From assembly GCA_003427395.1 (NCBI GenBank), contig BFEA01000443.1, forward strand, positions 1,077,473 through 1,136,471: DNA of 58,999 nt, given 5' to 3'. This document shows, piece by piece, positions 34,440-45,469 of this stretch; the stretch's first letter is position 1, and the number at the start of each line of letters is the position of its first letter. The notes below the pieces were generated by a model. The model did no database searches. It was not told where the DNA came from and saw only the letters and a list, made by a program, of their open reading frames with translations. A program made the translations under genes and the position numbers. The DNA is from Chara braunii (lineage: Eukaryota > Streptophyta > Charophyceae > Charales > Characeae).

Positions 34440-34990
34440 ATGTAGATTGATTGGGTCGTTAAGGCTGGGAGGTCCCCATAAGTTTGGGGAAGCCCAATGC
34501 TTTGTTTACTTTGGTTTTGCATGGAGCATCAGGCCGCTCTATAAGTTTAGGTAGCCTGAATGCTCACGAGGCTGGGAAGTCCCCAAAAGTTTGGGGAGAC
34601 CCGGTGCTATGAATGCCATGGAGGGTCAGGACGCTCTAATAAGTTTAGGTGACCTGACCGCTCTGCTTGTGAGGGCTTGATTGTGGATGGTTTTCAGGGA
34701 CCCAGGATGCTCTATAAGTTTAGGCACCTTGGGGCGCCTTGTTTGCTTGGGGATTCTTTCAGTTTCTTTGGTTCTGAGTGAGGAGGTATGAACCGCTTTA
34801 TAAGTTTAGGTGGTTCAACCCTTCTCCTATTTTGTTTTAAGGGAATAATTCAGGCGAGAGGCAGGCCGCTCCATAAGTTTAGGTGACCTGACCCAGTGCC
34901 TCGCACAGACTGGATCAGAGAGGAACGAACCTGGCAGAGGATCAGACCGCTCTGTAAGTTTAGGTAGTCTAACCCAATGCCTCGCACATG
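34440..34990 (-). repeat. Hairpin array in left arm (ATAAGTTTAGG core)
   Basis: About eight fold-backs, each with the constant core CTCTATAAGTTTAGG and different pairing flanks, such as GGTCAGG...CCTGACC near 34625 and GAACC...GGTTC near 34790. A sub-class has CCCC..AAGTTT..GGGG stems (34460, 34580). It is the counterpart of the array at 40905-41860. Confidence 0.85.
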
Positions 34991-36698
34991 TTGGAACCCA
35001 AAGGTAAATTTAAGCTTAGTCAATCAGGTAGATTTTGGGGCGACATCGTGATTGTTCTCCGAAAACTTTTAGGTTTACCTTGGGGATTGGCGTGTCTTGT
35101 GTTACAGGTCCTCCCAATCGATTGATTCCAGGTTTGGGCTAGTTTCAGCTTGATCCTACAAGGATCATCTGCTGATATCACAGATAACAGGTTGGTTGCC
35201 GATTCATCAGTTTACGACTCAATTCCAACTCACTCTCCACAGCCAACCTAAAACGCTTTAGCCCTGGTGACTTTATAGTTTGTTAAGGGTTTCACCTGAA
35301 CTTTTACTGAATGGCCATTTAACAAAGGTACTGAGTATTTAATTATGGTTGGTTGGACAAGAGGTTGGGGCTTGCATGGCTAAAGCAAGGGGTATGAGTG
35401 CGGAGATTGGTTGGGGTTGACTCCGTGTAGGGCGTGTTTTGTCGTTCGATTCTTTGTGTGATTGTTGGTATGTCCTGCGGCTCGGATTTTGAATTTGGAT
35501 TCTCTGCGATCCCATATATATACATATGGTTGTGAGGAGTCTCACTGTGCCTTTGAGAAGTGATCGTCGCAACTCTATCTCCCTTAAGCGTGTATGTTTG
35601 GATGTACCTATGGTGGGTGTTCACGAGGCCTAAAGGGCCCCATGTTAAAAGCCCGCCTAGAGGTTAAAGACTGAGAGGCATAGAGAAGACCCTTCCTTTG
35701 GCTTGTTTGCTCCTTGGGGGTTTCTTAGTCGGACGTTGGTCGAGGGCCGAGATTCAAGATCCTTGTCCAGGACATCCCAAGCCCTAGACTCTGCAGGGGA
35801 GGAATTTCCCCTCGTACAGAGCCTATCTGCATTGGCCATCGAGACACCCAACCGTGAAGGCGGAAATGCCGCGAGGGCCGAACGACGTGTCCTTCAGCCG
35901 TTCAATATCGTGAAGGGTGACCCCTCACGATATATTCCTTCAGCCATTCAATATTGCGAGGTCGAAGCCGCGATTACCACGTATGACTGACATCGTTGGT
36001 TGGTATGGGATTGGCCTGCAGCCACACGACTTAATACTAGAATCGCGCGTGAGACGCCCCCACCCTAACGTTTAAAGGTGATGGGATCAGAGGGGCGCAC
36101 ACATTGCGCGAACGCTTGGGATTATTATAGGCCGTGGGCACCACCTGGAAAGAGGAGGGGGGATGCCCTAGGATCATGAATTTCCATTGGAGTAAGGGAA
36201 CCCTCGACCTACTCTCTATCTTTTGCTTTTTAGAGATTTTTATGGTTGGACGTTGTAATCCGTGGCAGCCGTCAAAGTCAAACCCCTTGACTTTCGCCCA
36301 GGCCTGGAGTAGGACTTACCCCCAGGGGCGCAAGAAACGACTGCCACCACAGGTATGGACATGTGTACCACCCGCTCTGCACAGAGTGCAGAAGAGGGTG
36401 TGTGGTCTTCAACCGCCCATGGTGGTTGTCTAGCGTCGATAGATTAAACCTAAAGGGGCGTGTCAGCCGACACTTGAGTGTCCAACGTGACCCTCGAGAT
36501 TAACGAGGGCCGCGCGAGTATTAGTACTACATGGCACACCATCATTGGAACTGCTTGCGTACAATTGCATTGCTAGTCGATATGAGTAGGCCCTGCGTCC
36601 GCGCAGTTTTATACTGAGTCTCGCGCGCGACGCCTATCTGATTTCCCCAGTGGCAAGTTATGGAATGACCACTGAAGGGGCGAGGAGCGTTGTTGCGT

Positions 36699-36736
36699 CT
36701 GTCTCTTATACACATCTAGATGTGTATAAGAGACAG
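36699..36736. other. Tn5/Nextera mosaic-end junction adapter (artefact)
   Basis: A complete pair: CTGTCTCTTATACACATCT (36699-36717) then its reverse complement (36718-36736). The 180 bp before it (36519-36698) are repeated exactly after it (36737-36916). A library and assembly artefact. Confidence 0.98.
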
Positions 36737-37427
36737 TATTAGTACTACATGGCACACCATCATTGGAACTGCTTGCGTACAATTGCATTGCTAGTCGATA
36801 TGAGTAGGCCCTGCGTCCGCGCAGTTTTATACTGAGTCTCGCGCGCGACGCCTATCTGATTTCCCCAGTGGCAAGTTATGGAATGACCACTGAAGGGGCG
36901 AGGAGCGTTGTTGCGTTGTGTGTCGTTTCGTGTGTGTGTGTGTGTGTTTCCTTTTGTGTGTTCGTAGAGTGATGTGCGAGTGGTGTGTGGGATGCGTCGT
37001 AGTCGACCGACAACGAGCCGAGCTCGGGACTTCAGCCCCCCCAGATGCCGGTTCGCGTGCGGTTCCGATAGGCGTATTACCGCGGGTGCCCCCCTATGCT
37101 ACAACGAACGAGAAACACCCTCGGCTGGTCCACCTCTGCGATTGCAACTGAGTAGCTTTCGTATTGTGGACTGGTAGCTCGGTGGGGATACGCCCGCCGA
37201 AGGGAGGTGACAACTCCCGTAAGGTGGAGGTAAGTTATGCCTCGCGTAAGCCCTATCCTGTTGTAGGGGCTCGCGAGAGGTATGACAGGCGCACTCGGCC
37301 GGAGCGGCCTAAGGAAGCTCCATTTGTGTGTTTGTGTCGAGGTTAGTCCAACTCCTGCGTGACGCGGCCGAGAGGGTCGCCTGCTGCCACGTGCGGTGCC
37401 GGACCGATGCGCTCGACAGGTGGCGTC

Positions 37428-37764
37428 GTGGCCAGGCTGACCTTCTCAGTATCGATCCAATTTGAACAGATGTCCCGAAGGACTTGCGCACCTCAACCTG
37501 CTTCGCGACCAGGTACGGCCCCGAATCTTTCTGCCAACGTCATTCCTCCGTAGCTGACGCTGCGGATCTTCCCAATATGGCCCCAGATCTACCGGTATCT
37601 CGTAGGGCTTAGGCGCGCCAACGCCCTGTTGGTTCCCCAAAGGTTAGCCGAACCTCCCTTCTGCCCCCTTTATAACCCTAGGATCGTAAACAAGGAAGGG
37701 GATACAATAGAGTAAAAAGCTAAACTTAAAATAAGACCCAGAACAAATTAGGGAAGGGGATCGT
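37428..37764 (+). repeat. R1 repeat, copy c (spacer between the inverted arms)
   Basis: It sits exactly between the two arms' GCTCGACA inner ends. Same orientation as the three other R1 copies, although the arms on either side are inverted relative to each other. It lacks the GTACAG...CCGCGGG tail seen after copies b and d. Confidence 0.92.
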
Positions 37765-40084
37765 TTGTCGAGCGCATCGGTCCTGCACCGCACGTGGCAG
37801 CGCGGGACCCTTTCGGCCGCGTCACACAGGAGTTGGACCAACCTCGACACGAACACACAAATGAAGCTTCCTTAGGCCGCTCCGGCCGAGTGAGCCAGCC
37901 ATACCTCTCGCAAGCCCCTACGATAGGATAGGGCCTACGCGAGGTACAACTTACCTCGACCTTACGGGAGTTGTCACCTCCCTTCGGTGGGCGTATCCCC
38001 GTCGAGCTACCAGTCCACAATACGAAAGTTACTTAGTTGCAATCACAGAGGTGGAGCAACCGAGGGCGTTTTTCGTTTGCTGTAGCATAGGGGGGCATGC
38101 AATACGCTTATCGGACCCACACGCGAACCGACATCTGGGGGGGCTGAAGTCCCAAGCGTGGCTCGTCGTCGGTCGACGAGGACGCATCCCACACACCACA
38201 CGCACACCACTCTACGAACACACAAAAGGAAATACACACACATACGCACGAAACGACACAACACAACCAACGCGACAACGCTCCTAGCCCCTTCAGTGGT
38301 CATCCCATAACTTTCCACTGGGGAAATCAGATAGGCGTCGCGCGCGAGACTCAGTATAAAACTGCGCGGACGCAGGGCCTACTCATATCGACTAGCAATG
38401 CAATTGTACGCAAGCAGTTCCAATGATGGTGTGCCATGTAGTACCCATACTCGCGCGGCCCTCGTTAATCTTGAGGGTCGCTTTCGACACTCAAGTGTCG
38501 GCTGACACACGCCTTGAGGGTTAATCTCTCGATGCCAGACAACCGGCATGCGCGGTTGAAGACCACACACCCTCTTCTGCACTCTGTGCAGAGCTGGTGG
38601 TACACAGGTCCATACCTATGGTGGCATTCATTTCTTGCGGCCTTGGGGGTAAGTCCTACTCAACGCCTGGGCGGAAGTCAAGGGGTTTGACTTTGACGGC
38701 TGCCACGGACTACAACGTCCAACCATAAAAATCTCTAAAAAGCAAAAGGTAGAGAGTAGGCCGAGGGTTCCCTTACTCCTATGGAGGGTTTCCTTATTCA
38801 TGATCCTGGGGCATCCCGTCCCCCCTTTCCGGGTGGTGCCCACGGCCTATAATAATCCCAAGCGTTCGTGCAATATGTGCGCCCCTCTGATCACATAACC
38901 TTTAAACGTTAGGACGGGGGCGTCTCACGTGCGATTGTAGTATAAAATTGTGCGGTTGCAGGCCTATCCCATACCAACCAACGATGCCAGTCATACGTGG
39001 TAATCGCAGCTCTGGCCCCGTGATATTGAATGGCTGAAGGAATATATCGTGAGGGGTCACTCTTCACGATATTGAATGGCTAAGGGACACGCCGTTCAAC
39101 CCTCGCGACATTTCCGCCTTCAGGTTTGGGTGTCTCGACGGCCAATGCAGATAGGTTCTGTACGAGGGGAAATTCATCCCCTGCAGAGTCTAGGGCTTGG
39201 GATGTCCTAGACAAAGACCTTGATTCTCGGCCCAGGACCAACGTCCGACTAAGAAACCCCCAAGAAGCAAACAAGCCAAAGGAAGGGTTTTCCCTATGCC
39301 TCTTAGTCGTTAACCTCTAGGCGGGCTTTAAACATGGGCCCCTTTAGGCCTCGCGAACACCCACCATAGGTACACCCAAACATACACGCTTAACGGAGAT
39401 GGAGTTGCGACAATCACTTCTCACAGGCACAGTGGGACTCCTCACAACCATATGTATAAATATGGGATCGCAGGCAATCCGAATCCAAAATCCGAGCCGC
39501 AGGACATGCCTGCAATCATACCAAGAATCGAACGACAAAACACGCCCTACACAGAGTCAACCCCAACCAATCTCCGCACTCATACCCCTTGCCTTAGCCA
39601 TGCAAGCCCCAACCTCTTGTCAAACCAACCATAATTAAATTCTCAGTACCTTTGTCAAATGGTCATTCAATAAAAGTCCGGGTGAAACCCTTAACAAACA
39701 ATAAAGTCACCGTGGCTAAAGCCTTTTAGGTTGGGTGTGGAGAGTGAGTTGGAATTGAGTCGTAGACAGATGAATCGGCAACCGACCTGCTATCAGTGAT
39801 AACACCAGATGATCGTCGTAGGATCAAGTTGAAACTAGCCCAAATCTGGAATCATCCGATTGAGAGGACATGTAACACAAGACAGACCAATCCCCAAGCT
39901 AAACCTATAAGTTCTCGGAGAACAATCACGATCCCGCCCCAAAATCTATCTGACTAACTAAGCTTAAATTTACCTTTAGGCAGTGCCTAGAGCAAAGGTA
40001 GACCTTGGCAAAGTCTCCCCCATACAGGGTGGATCGTAAGAATTACCACCTGTCAAAATATAATCTATCACTTTCAAAACTAGG

Positions 40085-40680
40085 AAAATTTCGGCAGCGC
40101 TTCCTGTAGGAAAAATGCCTTTTCAGATTTTATATCGGCTCAAATATGAAACGCAGGAATAATTTCTAGCTCTGGAAAGTCAAAATTTGTCTAACTCCCC
40201 GAATTAGCATAAATTTGGGCAGCAATTCCCTTTAGAAAGGGAGACTTCCCAAATTTATACTAAGTCAAACTTGAACTCAAAAGGCAACTTGAGTTCAACC
40301 TAGACAAAATCTGACTAACTCATCAGTTTTGCAAAAATTTCGTCAGCACTCCCTCTAGAAAAGTGCTTTCGCAAAATTTATACAAGGGTAAGTTCAGAAC
40401 TTGAGACTAACCTTGACTTCTCAAAGTTCAATTTTGTCAACCTTTAATTAGCAAAAATTTTGGCAGCACTCCCTTTAGAAAATGAGATTTTCCAAATTTT
40501 TACTAAGTCGAATATACAGAAAAGACAATTTGAACTTTGATAAGTCAAAATTTGACTCACTTCTTAAGCCTGTAGAAATTTCGGCAGCGCTTCCCGTAGA
40601 GAAAGTAGCTTACTAAAATTATACAAGCCGAAGTATAACAAAGAGCTGCAGAAATCGACCTAAGTAAAATAAAGTCAGCT
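40085..40680 (+). repeat. ~122-bp tandem repeats with fold-back stems
   Basis: Five units, with cores near 40091, 40218, 40341, 40461 and 40581, around GGCAGCACTCCCTTTAGAAA. Units at 40209, 40330 and 40450 are bracketed by matching stems, for example ATAAATTTGGG at 40209-40219 with CCCAAATTTAT ending at 40258. Part of the sequence present only in the right arm. Confidence 0.8.
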
Positions 40681-40904
40681 AAAAAAATGCGGGAATTGAA
40701 ATAACTCCTATCGCTCTAGCACGTGACGAGCCTCTAAAGCAACTACTTGTCATCCAGACACCCAGACCAAGTAGTAATCTCACTCAGCCACATGCGGGCC
40801 AAACCACAAAGGTAAGTACTCTCACCAACCCCAAGCTCTTTAGCAACCAATAGTTTATGGTCCTTCTTTGAATTACCCCCTTTGTACCCACCTTACATAA
40901 GGCA

Positions 40905-41860
40905 TGTGTCAGGCCACCTGAACTTGCAGAGCGCGCCCAACTTAGCCAGGCCTAAAGTCAGATCACCTAAACTTATAGAGCGCATCTGACTTAGCCAAAT
41001 ATACACAAAACAGAGGGCACAATTAGTTCTCTCTTCTTTGGGCATATGACTAGACCACTCTAGTCGCCATGAACTGTTTAAATAGCCAAATTGTATACAT
41101 CTCTCTGAACTTAATCTTTAGGGTGGACATAAGGCTGAGCCGCTCAACTTAGAACACTGCTCAGTCTGCCCAGGTTTACCTTCAATTTTATCTCTTGATT
41201 ATACTCTCTTCAATCGTGATAAGCTATAGCCAGGCTACCTCAACTTATAAAGCGGTCTGACCAGCCTGTTCTTAATAACATAGTAATATAGTATAACCAA
41301 GTTATAACCATTGGGTTCCAACATGTGCGAGGCATTGGGTTAGACTACCTAAACTTATAAAGCGGTCTGATCCTCTGCCAGGTTCGTTCCTCTCTGATCC
41401 AGTCTGTGCGAGACAGTAGGCCAAGTCACCTAAACTTATAGAGCGGCCTGCCTCTTGTCAGAACTGCCTCCTGTCAGAATTATTCCCTCAAAACAAAACA
41501 GGGGAAGGGTTGAACCACCTAAACTTATAGAGAGGTTCATACCTCCTCACTCAGAACCAAAAAAACTGAAAGAACCCCCAAGCAAACAAGGCGACCCAAG
41601 GTGCCTAAACTTATAGAGCGCCCTGGGTCCCTAAAAACCATCCACAATCAAGTCCTCACAGTGAGAGAGGTCAGGTCACCTAAGCTTATAGTGTGTCCGA
41701 CCCTCCATGCCATTCATAGCACCGGGTCTCCCCAAACTTATGAGGACTTCCCTGCTTCCAGAGCATTCAGGCTACCTAAACTTATAGAGCGGCCTGATGC
41801 TCCATGCAAAACCAAAGTACACAAAGCGCTAGGCTTCCCCAAACTTATGGGGACCTCCCA
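40905..41860 (+). repeat. Hairpin array in right arm (CCTAAACTTATAGAGCG core)
   Basis: About ten fold-backs. The loop side ACCTAAACTTATAGAGCG is nearly constant, while the flanks differ but pair with each other: AAGTCAGAT/ATCTGACTT near 40956, TGAACC/GGTTCA near 41511, TCAGGCT/GGCCTGA (one G-U) near 41767, ACCCA/TGGGT near 41594. Spacing is irregular (60-180 bp). Confidence 0.87.
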
Positions 41861-42520
41861 CCCTTAACGACCCAATCAATCAGCATACAATACTGCCTTC
41901 CTCCCAACCTTCCCCTAGATGCAACCCTCTTTCATTCACAATCTGCTTTCAGGCAACCAACAAATTTGAAACTGACCTTGCACACACATTCCCTAATTTC
42001 AGTCTAACTTATGTCCTGAAAGTCAACTCAAAGTCAAATACAGGACTCATACCATACACTCAGTCAAACATAGAAAGATGTACAGGGAGGGGTTATAACG
42101 GGGTTTATAGAAGGAGTCAGGGAATTACCACTCAATTCCCTGCCTCCAGGACTCCTCCTGAGCCCCAACAGAGCTCCCGCAATCGGTGGGGCGAATCTCC
42201 CACAGAGGCCTTGGCATGGACTACGGGTAACAGCCCCGCCTGCCGCCTTCCTCTCAGAACCAGAGGAGCAGACTTAGAGGAAGAAGGACAGAAAGAGAAA
42301 GCCTGAGACTCTTAGATCCAGGAATAGTGCGCTCATGAGAGGGACTTGGTATCTTCAGTGCCTGAGAGCCCCGCAATGATGGCCAAGCAGTACCACAGCC
42401 TGGCCAACTTCTGAAGTCAACTGTCCATGTCCACCCTCGACCGACCTCACAAATCGCAGCACTAACCCCCTACTTGTCCTGCCTGATCTCCTCCCCAAGT
42501 TTTAACACCCCTCCTTAGCC

Positions 42521-42558
42521 CTGTCTCTTATACACATCTAGATGTGTATAAGAGACAG
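42521..42558. other. Tn5/Nextera mosaic-end junction adapter (artefact)
   Basis: A complete 19+19-bp inverted mosaic-end pair. The 133 bp before it (42388-42520) are repeated exactly after it (42559-42691). A library and assembly artefact. Confidence 0.98.
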
Positions 42559-44569
42559 CAGTACCACAGCCTGGCCAACTTCTGAAGTCAACTGTCCATG
42601 TCCACCCTCGACCGACCTCACAAATCGCAGCACTAACCCCCTACTTGTCCTGCCTGATCTCCTCCCCAAGTTTTAACACCCCTCCTTAGCCCAATCGTGG
42701 TTACATAGCGACCCGTAACAATCCACACCGACAAGCAGTAATACGTAGTAGCCCACAATAACAGCCCGCANGCAACGTAGCTCACACGCTATCAATCAGC
42801 CGCCACAGTCTACACGCAGCAAGTAGCTGTAAATTGTGCTCTGTCGGCAGCAGCAGTAACTGTGCTCCATCAAACACCGCGACGACCGTTTCTTCCCCAG
42901 CTTGCGATCATAGCCACAGCTCCTAGCGGCGGCCATTAGCAACCACAGCAGCCCGACCCCAGTCTGCAGCAGGAGCAACAGTTTGCCCCGGGTCGATAGA
43001 ATCAGCAGCAACTGTGCACCGCAGCCAGCCTCGACCAAACCGGCAGGTCCTCAGTCCCCGAAACTTGTTTCTCACCCCCCTTTGCTGCCTTCCTTCTTAG
43101 TCCAGTCGCCGCCGCACAGCGGGCCGTAGTGGCTAACCGTAGTCGTGGTGGTATTCGAGTAAAACACAGCAGTAGCAGTCGCCCGCTGTTGGCCATGGTC
43201 CTTAAGCGCAGCAAATGGCACAAAACACGCCGCCGACAATCTGTGCACGGTCGGGAGCAATAGTAGCTGTGCACGCTCAAAAACAGCAACAGTGGTCCCC
43301 GCCTGGTGGCCGAACACAGCAAAGGTACCCAGTAGCGGTCGATAGCGACTATAGCAGCGATACTGTGCGCCCGGATGCCGCAGACTGTAGCTTTTCTTAG
43401 CAGCATCCTGTGCTGAACACGCAGCAACAACTTATGAGTGATACGCAGCACTCGGCCTCTCCTGCAGTTTAGTCACTTCTTCTGATATCCCTCCCTCATC
43501 CTCCGTAATGGAGTCGCAATTCCATGGCCTTAAATAGCCACCGTCCTCACGGCATCACCAATAGTGGTAGCGGCGATCAGGCTCAACTGCGGCACCCTTG
43601 TTCCACAGACCATCTTTACACCCTGCGCAACAATGCACTATGGGAGCAACAACTGAAGATGACTTGAGCAAGCGGTAATAACGTTGTAGCCGGCCCAACA
43701 CACCGATAGCCGGGGGCGACAAGCTGATCGGCTCTCCTAAAGGCAAGTGCCAGCCGACAGCTACGACTCCAACTCACATGTCAGGTTAGCGCCCGGCTCG
43801 GCGTCGCAGCTCAATCTCCGGTCCACCCCGCACTGCCTTCACCGAGGTAAGCATACCTTCTCTGTCCTCTCTCTCTCTTACCTCGCCCCCTTTTCTGTGT
43901 GTATATAATCCTTCACCGGCGAGATGGGCTCCACACCGGCCATCAGGTAAGCCCCCGACCTCGTGGCCAACTTCTTGGCCCCGCCCCTTGCTGCAGTGAG
44001 CGGAGCGAGTGAATCTCTCACTACAATGTGGGAAGGTGCATTGTTGATTTCCCAGCCTGTGCCCGCTGCACTCACTGACCTTCCGAACGACGCACCGGCC
44101 GGTACGTAAGTCCTCCGCTCTCCACACCTTTCTCGTACTACCCCCACCACCCGAAGGAGAAAATTCAAACTGAATCTATAGCCGGATCCCGGCTAGGTGC
44201 ATCGCCCGTTCCCCCCCCACGGAACTTCCTACTTCCGCAGTGCCAGACCCAGGTCGTCTCCCTCTAATCCGCCTCCACTATCTCAATCGCCCATCCTCCA
44301 AACCCTTGACACACACTCCTCTTCCCCGCCCAATTCTATTCAAGAATCGCGATCGGTCACCACCTCCCACCCGCGTTGTCCATCTCCTCTTCGCCAACTC
44401 TGTTCTTGGCCCGGGTTGACGTCAACCCGACACTCCAGTGCTACGCAGCCCGACCGTCAGCTTACGACGTCCCCACTTCGCTTGGTCTTACGGCGACGAG
44501 AAAAACTCGTTGGCAAAAAGTGCTAAAGCTCGCCCCCCCCTTTCTTTTATACGCATCATCCAGGCGCGG

Positions 44570-45130
44570 GGGCCAGGCTAATTTCCTCTTCATTGCTCCC
44601 GCCTTAACAAATATCCCGAAGGACTACGGGCGCGATCAACGTCCGCGGCTCTTCGGCACTCGAGTGGCCCCAGTGCCACCTCACTTCGTCGGCGTTGTGC
44701 ATAGATCTGGCCCCCTTTTGAGGCCGGATCCAAGCAGGCGCGCCCCCAAACCCCTACCCGCTTCCCTCAAGTCGAGCGTGTCACCCTTGCGTAGCGGCCA
44801 AGCTATCCTCCCTGTATTGTTCCAATATTAACAGATTTCCCGAGGGACTCCTTGTGGCCGCCTCAAAGGCCATTCGGCCTCCTTCCTTGGCTCTGCGCGC
44901 GCACCCGACCTGCCTCTCGTCCGGGTTCATCCCCGGACCTCACACGCACCCGCCTTGCACAGGTAACTCCTCACCGCAACTGCAAGCAGTCGGGTACTCT
45001 TCCCTCCCCCCTCGCACGTACCGGGCCTGGCCCGCGCCCGAGTTCATTCCCGGAACTGCGCGCGTCACCCCGCGCCATGGCCAGGCTGACCTTCTCAGTA
45101 TCGATCCAATTTTAACGGATGTCCCGAAGG
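44570..45130 (+). repeat. Three diverged subrepeats ending in CCCGAAGGACT
   Basis: Starting near 44570, 44808 and 45077, each has CCA(G/A)GCT, then 12-20 bases, a TTAACA-like element, and TCCCGA(A/G)GGACT. Spacing is about 238 and 270 bp. The third is the start of R1, so R1 appears to be one member of a tandem series running into the arm. Inverse copies are at 31640-31910 in the left arm. Confidence 0.75.
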
Positions 45131-45421
45131 ACTTGCGCACCTCAGCCTGCTTCGCGACCGGGCGCGGCCCCGAATCTTTCTGCCAACGTCATTCCTCCGC
45201 AGCTGACGTTGCGGATCTTCCCAATATTGCCCCTGATCTACCGGTATCTCATAGGGCTTGCGCGCGCCAGCGCCCTGTTGCTTTCCCAAAGGTTAGCCGA
45301 CCCTCCCTTCTGCCCCTTTTATAACCCTAGGATCGTAAACAAGGAAGGGGATACAATAGAGTAAAAAGGTAAACTTAAAATAAGACCACATAACAAATTA
45401 GGGAAGGGGATCGTAAGAAGG
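45077..45421 (+). repeat. R1 repeat, copy d
   Basis: The outermost R1 at the right arm end, followed by GTACAGTCCGCGGGCCTTAC (as after copy b) and a run of seven C. Confidence 0.92.
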
Positions 45422-45469
45422 TACAGTCCGCGGGCCTTACTAAGACCCCCCCCTTGACCCTGCGGCGCG

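Larger units (their letters stand above)
31399..37418 (-). repeat. Left inverted arm (~5.8 kb of true sequence)
   Basis: The reverse complement of 37766-45079 with a few percent divergence. After removing the 218-bp artefact here, and a 171-bp artefact plus ~1.33-kb insertion in the right arm, both arms are about 5.8 kb. No frame gives recognisable protein. Contents from left to right: GC-rich outer end with R1-like subrepeats, two kilobases of CTG-rich sequence, an R2 block (34080-34220), a hairpin array (34440-34990), and a 35.3-37.4 kb segment also found at 57965-58999. It may be an LTR; the inner end reads GCTCGACA. Confidence 0.88.
37766..45079 (+). repeat. Right inverted arm (7.3 kb)
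   Basis: The inverse of 31399-37418, plus an extra ~1.33 kb at about 39980-41310. Its low-coordinate 1 kb reappears at 57965-58999 in the same orientation, next to the 5' side of gypsy copy 1, and the arm itself lies on that element's 3' side. That is the layout expected for LTRs of a minus-strand element, but I could not confirm TG...CA ends or a primer-binding site. Non-coding as far as I can see. Confidence 0.85.

Noticed and set aside
40310-40345. Hammerhead ribozyme core (CTGATGAG on the minus strand)
   Set aside because: The motif is present but no GAAA core partner or closing stems are at the right spacing.
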